A DNA stretch of 15,067 nucleotides from DASUAO01 sp046484625 (GTDB lineage Bacteria > Actinomycetota > Acidimicrobiia > IMCC26256 > PALSA-555). The notes below the pieces were generated by a model. That model did not search any database, was not told the DNA's origin, and saw only the letters and a program-made list of their open reading frames with translations. Each line of letters starts with the position of its first letter. Within the stretch, counting starts at the first letter, position 1. Both the position numbers and the translations under genes were made by a program. This document shows, in pieces, positions 6,263 through 14,725 of the stretch. The stretch is from positions 1 through 15,067 of the forward strand of contig JAWOIO010000165.1 of assembly GCA_046484625.1 (NCBI GenBank). Direction: 5' to 3'.

Positions 6263-7627
6263 TCAGGCAGCCCGCACATCGACAGCACCGAAGCCGAGCC
6301 CGATCGCCTCACGGAGCGTGCGCGCCGCCGCGACCTGCAGCCCCGGGGCGGCCGCGAGCGAGGGAGGACCGATGACCCTGGTGAAGCCGAGCCGGCCCGC
6401 CTCGGCGACCCGTCGCGCGGACTGGGCCACCTGGCGGAGCTCGCCACCGAGGCCGATCTCCCCGATCGCGACGGTCTCCGGCGCCATCGCGGTGCCCTCG
6501 CGCGCGCTCACGATCGCGAGGGCGACGGCCAGGTCGACCCCCGGCTCCGCGACCCGGACCCCTCCCGCGACGCTCGCGTACACCTCGGCCGTCCCGAGCG
6601 CGATCCCGGCGTGCTGCTCGAGGATCGCGAGGAGCAGCGGGAGACGCGACCCGTCGAGCCCGGTCGCGGAACGCCGTGGCATGGGCGCGGACGTCGGTGC
6701 GACCAGCGCCTGCACCTCGACCAGCATCGGCCGACGACCCTCGACGATCGGCGCCACCACGGAGCCGGACGCGTCGACCCGACGGTCGGAGAGGAAGAGG
6801 GCCGAGGGGTCGGGGACATCGTCGAGACCATCGCCGCACATCTCGAAGAGCCCGAGCTCCGTCGTCGGACCGAAGCGGTGCTTCAGCGCGTGGAGGAAGC
6901 GCAACGTGTGGTGCCGGTCACCGTCGAAGGTGAGGACGGTATCGACAAGGTGCTCGAGTGACCGGGGGCCCGCGAGCGCGCCGTCCTTCGTGACGTGACC
7001 CACGAGCAGTGCAGGAATCCCGCGCGTCTTCGCCACCCTCACGATCGCCTGTGCGCAGTCGCGGACCTGCGCGACCGATCCGGGTGCACCCGGACGATCG
7101 GGGTCGGAGATCGCCTGGATGGAGTCGATCGCGAGGACATCGGGTTCCATCGCCTCGACGTGCGCCAGGACCCGCCCGAGCTCGGTGTCGCCGGCCAGGA
7201 GCAGGTCCGGTTGCAGCGCACCCACTCGCTCGGCGCGCAGGCGGACCTGGCGCGGGGACTCCTCGGCTCCGATCAAGAGGCAACGCGATCCGGCCGCGGC
7301 GAAGCGCCCGAGGGCCTGGAGGAGCAGCGTGCTCTTGCCCATCCCCGGCTCGCCGACGAGCAACGTGACCGACCCGGGAACGAGGCCGCCTCCGAGCACG
7401 CGATCGAGCTCCTGGATCCCGGTAGGCGCCCGATCGACGTCGCTGCGCTCGACGTCGCCGATCGGCACCGGACCCGCGCCCGGAGCGGCGAGGGGCGCAG
7501 CGCTCCGGGCGCGGGGGGCGAGCGCTTCGGTGAGGGAGCCCCAGACGCCGCACTCCGGGCAGCGTCCGAGCCATCGGGGCGACTCCGCCCCACACTCACC
7601 ACAGCGATGCACCGACCGGGCTTTCAC
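6263..7627 (-). CDS. radA: DNA repair protein RadA (branch-migration helicase)
   Basis: RadA is a RecA-like hexameric helicase that promotes branch migration during recombinational repair. The 454-residue product has every domain in order: a C4 zinc finger (C9, C12, C23, C26); Walker A GEPGMGKST at 92-100; Walker B around LAIDSI with D168; the RadA-specific KxRFG motif; and a C-terminal Lon-protease-like domain (about 300-454) with GGVRVAEPGVDLAVALA. The specific motif reads KHRFG (249-253), not the usual KNRFG. The start is GTG at 7627; a second in-frame GTG five codons on (before HRCGEC) is possible, and neither has a strong ribosome site. It heads the radA-disA pair and diverges from the HAD gene across 86 bp containing a GGCCGGCCGGCC palindrome (7661-7672). 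Confidence 0.96.
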   Translation of the reverse strand: MKARSVHRCGECGAESPRWLGRCPECGVWGSLTEALAPRARSAAPLAAPGAGPVPIGDVERSDVDRAPTGIQELDRVLGGGLVPGSVTLLVGEPGMGKSTLLLQALGRFAAAGSRCLLIGAEESPRQVRLRAERVGALQPDLLLAGDTELGRVLAHVEAMEPDVLAIDSIQAISDPDRPGAPGSVAQVRDCAQAIVRVAKTRGIPALLVGHVTKDGALAGPRSLEHLVDTVLTFDGDRHHTLRFLHALKHRFGPTTELGLFEMCGDGLDDVPDPSALFLSDRRVDASGSVVAPIVEGRRPMLVEVQALVAPTSAPMPRRSATGLDGSRLPLLLAILEQHAGIALGTAEVYASVAGGVRVAEPGVDLAVALAIVSAREGTAMAPETVAIGEIGLGGELRQVAQSARRVAEAGRLGFTRVIGPPSLAAAPGLQVAAARTLREAIGLGFGAVDVRAA

Positions 7628-7713
7628 GACGCGATCGTCGCACCGGGGTGTGACAGCGTCGGCCGGCCGGCCAACCGGGGCATCACGCCGCGGCCGCCCG
7701 ATACCGTCGACCG
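7628..7713. promoter_or_regulatory. Divergent intergenic region between radA and the HAD gene
   Basis: TACCGT at 7702-7707 is followed by 6 nt and the HAD ATG, a leaderless-type arrangement. On the other strand GGTATCGG lies about 75 nt before the radA start, sharing GGTATCG with the carD and disA upstream regions. GGCCGGCCGGCC at 7661-7672 is a perfect 12-bp palindrome of low complexity. Confidence 0.4.
7702..7707 (+). promoter_or_regulatory. Possible -10 box for a leaderless HAD transcript
   Basis: TACCGT matches TANNNT and ends 6 nt before the ATG at 7714. No ribosome site is visible in the remaining leader. Confidence 0.4.
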
Positions 7714-8328
7714 ATGACCTCGCTCGTCGTCGGGTTCGACCTCGACATGACCCTCGTCGACTCCCGACCGGGCATCCACGCGGCCCTGTGTGCCCTGGCC
7801 CGCGAGTACCGGACGTTCATCGACGCCGACCTCGTCGTCGAGCGCCTCGGCCCGAAGCTCGAGGACGAGCTCGCCAACTGGTTCCCCCGTGAGGCAGTCG
7901 GCGCCGCCGCCGACCGGTACCGCGAGCTCTACGCGGAGATCGGGGTCGTCGGCTGCTCGCTGCTGCCCGGCGCGGCCGCCGCCGTCGATGCCGTCGCCCG
8001 CGCCGGAGGACGCACGATCGTGGTCACCGCGAAGTTCGAGCCGAACGCGGTGGCCTGCCTCGCCCACGTCGGCGTGGTCGTCGACCGGGTCTACGGCTGG
8101 CGCCACGGGCCGGGAAAGGGCACGACGCTCGCCGAGGAGTCGGCCGCGATCTACGTGGGCGACACGCCCTCGGACATCGCGGGTGCGCGCACCGCGCAGG
8201 CACTCGCGGTCGGGGTGACGACCGGGCCCCACGGGCGCGAGGAGCTCCACTCGGCGGGCGCCGACGTCGTGCTCGCCTCGCTCCGGGAGTTCCCCGACGT
8301 CCTCAGGTCTGTGGCCGCGTCGCCGTGA
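7714..8328 (+). CDS. HAD-superfamily phosphatase (subfamily IA-like)
   Basis: This 204-residue cytoplasmic protein has the four HAD motifs: motif I FDLDMTLVD with nucleophile D9 and acid/base D11; motif II VVTAK with T105; motif III K135 in GPGKG; and motif IV YVGDTPSD with D150 and D154. The cap between motifs I and II is small and helical, as in the phosphoglycolate-phosphatase-like group. Methionine replaces the common glycine of DxDGT; I recall actinobacterial relatives with the same DLDMT. The substrate cannot be read from sequence. The ATG is preceded 6 nt upstream by TACCGT and by no Shine-Dalgarno. Its last 26 bp overlap the 3' end of the methyltransferase on the opposite strand. Confidence 0.9.
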   Translation: MTSLVVGFDLDMTLVDSRPGIHAALCALAREYRTFIDADLVVERLGPKLEDELANWFPREAVGAAADRYRELYAEIGVVGCSLLPGAAAAVDAVARAGGRTIVVTAKFEPNAVACLAHVGVVVDRVYGWRHGPGKGTTLAEESAAIYVGDTPSDIAGARTAQALAVGVTTGPHGREELHSAGADVVLASLREFPDVLRSVAASP

Positions 8329-9037
8329 CAGTCCGCACCGGCGGGAACATCTGCCAGCTGCGCTTGGACCTCGTCACCGAGCATCCGAGCGAGCGCAGCG
8401 CGGACTCGTAGCTCTTCGTGTAGCGGGTGTCGACGAGCGCGATGCGCCCGCCCGCACGGAGCACCCGGAGGGCTTCGTCGATGGCTCGCATCCGGGCCCC
8501 GCGGTCCGGCAGATGTCGGAATGTGGACGCCGAGACGACGACATCGAACGACGTGTCCGGCAGCGGCAACGAGCACGCGTCGCCGACGACGACCTCCACC
8601 CGGTCGTCCACCCCCTCGATCGCCGCGTTGTCCCACAGCAGGCCAGGCTCCGAATCGGGGTCCGCATCGTCACGCCACAGGTCGACGCCGATCGCGACAC
8701 CGGCACCGAGGCGACGGGCCGCCTCCACCGTGAGCAACCCCCGGCCGCTGCCGATGTCGAGCACCCGCTCCTCGGGCACGATCGCGAGACCGTCGACGAT
8801 CACGACTCGTTCGCGGAGCTTGCCGACCCGGGTCGACCACACCAGCGCCAGACAGAGGACGCCTGCAATGAAGCTCGCGAACAACGCGACGGCCATCACG
8901 ACGACAGAGCCCGCGAACGCTCCGGCCACCATCGCCAGCGCGAATGCGCCGCCGACCATGGCGAGTCGCGCAGCTGCGACCGGCGCATCGAAGCCGTAGG
9001 CGCCGAGGTCGCGACGGACCAGGCTCGGTTCCGTCAC
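8303..9037 (-). CDS. Membrane-anchored SAM-dependent methyltransferase
   Basis: The 244-residue product begins with two adjacent hydrophobic segments (about 21-43 and 45-67) and then a class I methyltransferase domain. Motif I is VLDIGSGRG (92-100), an acidic post-I residue follows in AIGVDLW (D119), a VVGDACSLPLPDTSFDVVVSA stretch covers the motif II/III region (150-170), and FRHLPDRG...ALRVLRAGGRIALVD is the usual Methyltransf_11 ending. The membrane hairpin suggests a lipid or membrane-bound acceptor, but the substrate is unknown. The open frame extends farther 5', but that part is the lipoprotein gene in another frame. GTG at 9037 was chosen because it overlaps the lipoprotein stop in GTGA and GAGGAG lies 9 nt upstream. 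Co-expression with the upstream lipoprotein and clpC is likely. Confidence 0.82.
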   Translation of the reverse strand: MTEPSLVRRDLGAYGFDAPVAAARLAMVGGAFALAMVAGAFAGSVVVMAVALFASFIAGVLCLALVWSTRVGKLRERVVIVDGLAIVPEERVLDIGSGRGLLTVEAARRLGAGVAIGVDLWRDDADPDSEPGLLWDNAAIEGVDDRVEVVVGDACSLPLPDTSFDVVVSASTFRHLPDRGARMRAIDEALRVLRAGGRIALVDTRYTKSYESALRSLGCSVTRSKRSWQMFPPVRTVTATRPQT

Positions 9038-9969
9038 GGTGGTGGTCTCCTCTTCCCCCGGTCCGGGGGCCGGCGATCGGGCGGGCGACGGTCGGGGGGA
9101 CGCCGCTCGGGCGGCCGCGCCGGTGACCGAACCTCGGGGGGACGCGGGCCCGGCGCACCCCGATGGCGGCGACCGGGCGATGGCGATGCGGATGCCGCGG
9201 CGCCGGATCGGGCCGGTGCCGCACGACGGGCGCCCCGCCGGCCTCGTCGGCGACGACCGCCCCGGATCCACACCACGACCGCGAGCAGAAGGAAACCGAC
9301 GGCCGCCGCAAGGTAGAGCACACGCTCGGTGTTGCGCACACTCGACGAGGCGTCGATGGGGGCGCTGGTGGCGTCACCCTTCGGCGCGAACGTGACCGGC
9401 GGCTCGCCCGGGAGCTGCACGACCACCTCGAGCCCGAACGACGACTGCACCTGGGCCCTGAGCTGCTCGTCGATCACACCGACATCCACCCCGAGGGCGA
9501 CGAGCGCTGCCGACAGCTCGGCATCGTCGGCGACACCGCTGCCGGCCGCGGCCAGGTCGATGCGCCCGGTCACAGAGGTCCGCGTCGCCAGGAGCCCGGA
9601 GTCGCGGGATGCCCGCATCCGCTGCAACGGGCCGAGATCGCCGTTGAGCTCGCGGACGATCGCCGCGACCTCACTGACGTTGTCGAACTGGGTCTCGAGC
9701 TCCAGGGTGGCGGAGCCGTCGTCGGCCTTGACCCAGCGACCGACCGACCATCCCGTGTCGGCCAGATCGGCGAGACGGACCGCGTCGTCGATGGGCACCC
9801 CGCCGAGCTCGACGGCCGTGACCGCGTCGGCGTCGGCCCGCACCTCGACCTGAACCGTGCCCGAACCGTCTTCTCGGACCCGCACGGTGACCGTCGCATC
9901 GACCGCGCATCCCGCGAGCGCGAGCGCGAGGACGCCTGCTGCGACCAACCCGCGCGGCCCGACGCCCAC
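9034..9969 (-). CDS. LppM-like lipoprotein with C-terminal transmembrane helix and Pro/Arg-rich tail
   Basis: The 311-residue protein starts with a lipoprotein signal peptide ending in LALALAGC (cleavage before C21, the lipidated residue). Residues 22-205 form a beta-rich domain opening with VTVRVREDGSGTVQVEV, like LppM/DUF3153 proteins of actinobacteria. A single membrane helix follows (about 217-235), then an RGGRRRRGRRGARR stop-transfer and a cytoplasmic tail of some 75 residues ending in RPPDR repeats. It would be held in the membrane at both ends. M. tuberculosis LppM is reported to affect phagosome maturation; function in this organism is unknown. The start is GTG at 9969 with little ribosome site, 32 nt after the clpC stop. 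Its stop overlaps the methyltransferase start (GTGA). The family label is by pattern, not search. Confidence 0.6.
   Translation of the reverse strand: MGVGPRGLVAAGVLALALAGCAVDATVTVRVREDGSGTVQVEVRADADAVTAVELGGVPIDDAVRLADLADTGWSVGRWVKADDGSATLELETQFDNVSEVAAIVRELNGDLGPLQRMRASRDSGLLATRTSVTGRIDLAAAGSGVADDAELSAALVALGVDVGVIDEQLRAQVQSSFGLEVVVQLPGEPPVTFAPKGDATSAPIDASSSVRNTERVLYLAAAVGFLLLAVVVWIRGGRRRRGRRGARRAAPARSGAAASASPSPGRRHRGAPGPRPPEVRSPARPPERRPPDRRPPDRRPPDRGKRRPPP
9061..9117. repeat. 15-bp repeats encoding RPPDR in the lipoprotein tail
   Basis: Four head-to-tail, imperfect 15-bp units (9061-9075, 9076-9090, 9091-9105 and partial 9106-9117) encode Arg-Pro-Pro-Asp/Glu-Arg on the minus strand. The repeats keep the frame. 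They end about 25 bp from the start of the overlapping methyltransferase gene. Confidence 0.75.
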
Positions 9970-10001
9970 CGCTCGAGTGAGTCGACGTGTCCCGGGCGGG
10001 T

Positions 10002-12506
<2,505 letters not shown>

Positions 12507-12542
12507 GTGTCTCCCTCTCGGATGAGGTGCCGCTCGTCAGGT

Positions 12543-12563
12543 CGTGGGGAGCGAGTCCCCACG
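12543..12563. promoter_or_regulatory. Perfect inverted repeat upstream of clpC
   Basis: CGTGGGGA, a 5-nt spacer GCGAG, then TCCCCACG: arms of 8 bp with no mismatch, 37 nt before the clpC GTG. It could be a repressor operator or a leader hairpin. It does not match the ClgR, CIRCE or HAIR consensus as I know them. Confidence 0.55.
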
Positions 12564-12584
12564 CTGTGTCAGATCGACTCCTTG

Positions 12585-12590
12585 AGTGTA
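12585..12590 (-). promoter_or_regulatory. Possible -10 box for clpC
   Basis: TACACT on the minus strand fits TANNNT. Initiation about 7 nt downstream would give a leader of roughly 70 nt that includes the palindrome and the ribosome site. No clear -35 is seen at 17 nt. Confidence 0.3.
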
Positions 12591-12767
12591 GAAGGTCGGG
12601 CCAACGATCCTCTCGGCACGAAGATTCCCGGTCGTCCTGGGCGTATCGGCAGCTCCGGGGGGGTGCCCAAGGATCATCTCCCGGTGCAGCACCAGGAGTG
12701 GCGAGTTTCTTCCCGAAGCCGTGCGATCGCCACACAGAGCGTCCCCGACCGCGCGGCCGAGCCCGGC

Positions 12768-12797
12768 TTGGAGTGACGCGGCGGGGCGCCGTAGCGT
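12768..12797 (+). promoter_or_regulatory. Likely promoter of the polyprenyl synthase gene
   Basis: TTGGAG (12768-12773), 18-nt spacer, TAGCGT (12792-12797), then 6 nt to the ATG at 12804. This is the most complete promoter in the window and implies a leaderless transcript. No Shine-Dalgarno sequence is present. Confidence 0.5.
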
Positions 12798-12803
12798 GGG
12801 CGC

Positions 12804-13781
12804 ATGACGACGGCCGAGACCCTGGGCCTCGCGCCGCTCGTCGGCGACCTGGAGCGCGTGGAGACCCGCCTCCTCGCATCGGTCCGCCACGACGATCGCT
12901 TCCTCGCCGAGGTCGGAGCGCATCTCATCACGGCGGGCGGCAAGCGGATCCGCCCGACGCTCACCCTGTGCTCGGCGTACGCGGCCGGTGGCCCGAGCAC
13001 GCCTGCCCACGACGACGTGATCACCGGTGCCGCGGCCTGTGAGCTCGTCCACCTCGGCTCCCTCTACCACGACGACGTGATCGACGAGGCCGAGACGCGC
13101 CGCGGGGTGCCGAGCGTGAACGCCCGGTGGAGCAACATCGTCGCGATCCTGTCGGGCGACTTCCTGCTCGCGCGGGCCTCCTCGCTCGCGGCCTCGCTCG
13201 GGGCCGACGTGGCGGGGCTGCTGGCCGACACCATCGGCGAGCTGTGCCGGGGGCAGGTGCTCGAGCTCCAGCACCTCTACGACGTCACCCGGTCCGAGGA
13301 GGACTACACCTCCGCGATCGAGGGCAAGACCGCCGCCCTCTTTGCGACCGCGTCTCGCGTCGGCGGCATGGTCGCCCGGGTCGACGAGCCGACTCTCGAC
13401 GCACTCACCCGGTACGGCCACCACCTCGGCCTGTGCTTCCAGATCATCGACGACGTCCTCGACCTCACCGCCGACGAGGAGACCCTCGGCAAGCCCGCGG
13501 GCCAGGATCTCGTCGAGGGGATCTACACGCTGCCGGTGATCTCGGCCCTCGCCGAGGACGCCTCGCTGGCGGAGCACCTCGGCGGACCGCTCGACCGCGA
13601 GCGCTGCGACGAGGTGCGGCGGCGGGTCGCGTCCACCGGTGCGGTCGCGGCGACCCTCGCGATCGCCCGGGACCACGCCACCAAGGCGAACGAGGCGCTC
13701 GCGGGAGCCCACGGGCTCGACGACATCGTCACCGACCGGCTCCGGACGCTCGTCGACGGACTGGTCGATCGGGACCGCTGA
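12804..13781 (+). CDS. Trans-polyprenyl diphosphate synthase
   Basis: This enzyme condenses isopentenyl diphosphate onto an allylic primer to make a polyprenyl diphosphate, probably for the menaquinone side chain. The 325-residue protein shows GGKRIRP (45-51) for IPP binding, the first Asp-rich motif DDVID (90-94), GDFLLARA (118-125), K175 and T176 in EGKTAALF, and the second Asp-rich motif FQIIDDVLD (D216, D217, D220). Residues 4 and 5 before the first motif are Ser and Gly; small residues there usually permit long chains, so a C30 or longer product is more likely than farnesyl or geranylgeranyl diphosphate. Its substrate comes from the MEP pathway, of which ispD and ispF are in this window. 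It diverges from clpC and converges on the hydrolase (50-bp gap). Exact chain length is inferred. Confidence 0.93.
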   Translation: MTTAETLGLAPLVGDLERVETRLLASVRHDDRFLAEVGAHLITAGGKRIRPTLTLCSAYAAGGPSTPAHDDVITGAAACELVHLGSLYHDDVIDEAETRRGVPSVNARWSNIVAILSGDFLLARASSLAASLGADVAGLLADTIGELCRGQVLELQHLYDVTRSEEDYTSAIEGKTAALFATASRVGGMVARVDEPTLDALTRYGHHLGLCFQIIDDVLDLTADEETLGKPAGQDLVEGIYTLPVISALAEDASLAEHLGGPLDRERCDEVRRRVASTGAVAATLAIARDHATKANEALAGAHGLDDIVTDRLRTLVDGLVDRDR

Positions 13782-13831
13782 GCGTCCTCCCCCTCCAGCT
13801 CCTGGGCACACTCGCGCCGATCGCCGGGCGG

Positions 13832-14683
13832 CTACCCGCCGGATGGCTCGACGGAGGGCGGTGCCGAGGCGCGCACCTCGGCACGGGCGTCCTCGAGGAA
13901 GGCAAGCACCGCGCGGTTGTACGCGTTCGGTGCCTCCACCATGAGCGCATGGGCCGCACCCCGCAGCTCGAACAGGCGGGAGCCGGGGATCAGCTCGTGG
14001 AGCTCCTCGGCGTCGCCGAGCGGCGTCAGGAGGTCCTGGGTGCCGGTGATGACGAGAGTGGGGACCTGCACACCGGCGAGCTCGAACCGAACGTCGTCGT
14101 GGGTGTCGAGGATGGCGCGGACCTGCGCGACGAAGTTCTCCGGGGTGGCCTGCAGGACGATGCGGGCCATGATGTTGATCCACACGCCGAAGCGCCGGTG
14201 CAGCCGCGGGCCGACCAGCCAGCGCAGGCCCTCCTCCGCGAGCGCGGCCATCCCGCGCTCGTGCACTGCAGCTGCCCACTCCTCGAGGAGCTCCCTGCGC
14301 CACTCATGGTGGTGACACGCCGTGCACGCGAGCACCAGCGATCGCACCCGCTCGCCGTGCTGCACTCCGACCATCTGGGCGATCGCGCCGCCCATCGACG
14401 CACCCATCACGTGGGCCCGCTCGACACCCTCCGCGTCGAGCACGGAGACAGCGTCGGCAGCCATCACCTCGAGCGAGTACGGATGCGGGACACCACTCGA
14501 GCCGCCGACCCCGCGGTTGTCGACCGCGATGCAGCGGTACTGGCGCCGGAACGCCATCCGCTGCATGACCCACCCGCGCGAGTCCGCGCCGAGACCCTGC
14601 AACATGAGGAGCGGCTCGCCGTCGGCAGGGCCAAAGGTCTCGTACGCGATCGGCACGCCGTCGCGGGCGACGGCCACCTTCAT
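13832..14683 (-). CDS. Alpha/beta-fold hydrolase
   Basis: This 283-residue cytoplasmic hydrolase has a Ser-Asp-His triad: S96 in GASMGG, D217 in GTQDLLTP and H245 in GAAHALMVEAP. The oxyanion region is LQGLGADSRGW (28-38), followed by VDNRGVGGSS (54-63), typical of the Abhydrolase_1 family that includes lipases, esterases and 3-oxoadipate enol-lactonases. The specific substrate is unknown. The ATG at 14683 lies in the last full copy of a 14-bp repeat that supplies its own AAGG ribosome site 7 nt upstream; an in-frame TGA soon precedes it, so there is no N-terminal extension. It follows the acyltransferase gene through a chain of overlapping mini-ORFs. Co-transcription with an acyltransferase fits a lipid role but does not prove one. 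Confidence 0.88.
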   Translation of the reverse strand: MKVAVARDGVPIAYETFGPADGEPLLMLQGLGADSRGWVMQRMAFRRQYRCIAVDNRGVGGSSGVPHPYSLEVMAADAVSVLDAEGVERAHVMGASMGGAIAQMVGVQHGERVRSLVLACTACHHHEWRRELLEEWAAAVHERGMAALAEEGLRWLVGPRLHRRFGVWINIMARIVLQATPENFVAQVRAILDTHDDVRFELAGVQVPTLVITGTQDLLTPLGDAEELHELIPGSRLFELRGAAHALMVEAPNAYNRAVLAFLEDARAEVRASAPPSVEPSGG

Positions 14684-14697
14684 CGGGCCACCTTCAT
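14680..14697 (-). CDS. Mini-ORF 3 (five codons, MKVAR)
   Basis: Identical to mini-ORF 2 and 14 nt downstream. Its TGA overlaps the hydrolase ATG at 14683 (ATGA). Terminating ribosomes would be placed directly on the hydrolase start. Confidence 0.4.
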   Translation of the reverse strand: MKVAR

Positions 14698-14711
14698 CGG
14701 GCCACCTTCAT
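14694..14711 (-). CDS. Mini-ORF 2 (five codons, MKVAR)
   Basis: The second link of the ladder: ATG at 14711, TGA overlapping the next ATG. It carries AAGG inside its own codons 2-3, which serves as the ribosome site for the next start. It probably affects re-initiation and does not make a useful peptide. Confidence 0.4.
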   Translation of the reverse strand: MKVAR

Positions 14712-14725
14712 CGGGGGTCGTTCAT
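14708..14725 (-). CDS. Mini-ORF 1 (five codons, MNDPR)
   Basis: ATG at 14725-14723 overlaps the acyltransferase stop in ATGA; the frame ends after five codons with a TGA that overlaps the next ATG. It could act in translational coupling. No stable product is expected. Confidence 0.4.
   Translation of the reverse strand: MNDPR

Larger units (their letters stand above)
12507..12803. promoter_or_regulatory. Divergent regulatory region between clpC and the polyprenyl synthase
   Basis: This 297-bp stretch holds no gene I can support. Toward clpC it has a TACACT -10-like box (12590-12585), a perfect 8-bp-arm palindrome (12543-12563) and the ribosome site (12519-12511). Toward the synthase it has TTGGAG (12768-12773), an 18-nt spacer and TAGCGT (12792-12797), 6 nt before the ATG. 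An ACTCAAG half-site resembling one arm of the HspR HAIR element overlaps the clpC -10 candidate, but the second arm is missing. Confidence 0.5.
14670..14725. repeat. 14-bp tandem repeat containing ribosome site and start codon
   Basis: On the minus strand the unit ATGAAGGTGGCCCG occurs at 14711-14698 and 14697-14684; its first 12 bases recur at 14683-14670 as the hydrolase start; a 10/14 match (ATGAACGACCCCCG) lies upstream at 14725-14712. The period of 14 is not a multiple of three, so successive ATGs are in different frames. Confidence 0.92.

Noticed and set aside
5096..6961. Plus-strand open frame (621 codons) opposite disA and radA
   Set aside because: It crosses two well-supported genes and their gap, has no domain and is rich in Arg, Glu and Asp, as expected from a shadow frame.
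7661..7672. GGCCGGCCGGCC palindrome between radA and HAD
   Set aside because: Perfect but built from a GGCC repeat, which is expected by chance in such GC-rich DNA; no flanking operator features.
12577..12590. HspR HAIR element near clpC
   Set aside because: Only one arm (ACTCAAG) is present; the matching second arm at the right spacing is missing.
12683..12693. GGTGC-A-GCACC inverted repeat in the clpC/synthase gap
   Set aside because: Arms of 5 bp only and not positioned relative to a promoter or start; too likely by chance.
13827..13840. Hairpin as bidirectional terminator between the synthase and hydrolase
   Set aside because: Only 5 bp of stem (GGCGG/CCGCC) with a mismatch next to it and no T tract; it sits over the hydrolase stop.
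12537..14303. Minus-strand open frame (588 codons) across the polyprenyl synthase
   Set aside because: It is antisense to the synthase and out of frame with the hydrolase; composition is Arg/Gly/Ala-rich with no recognisable motif.
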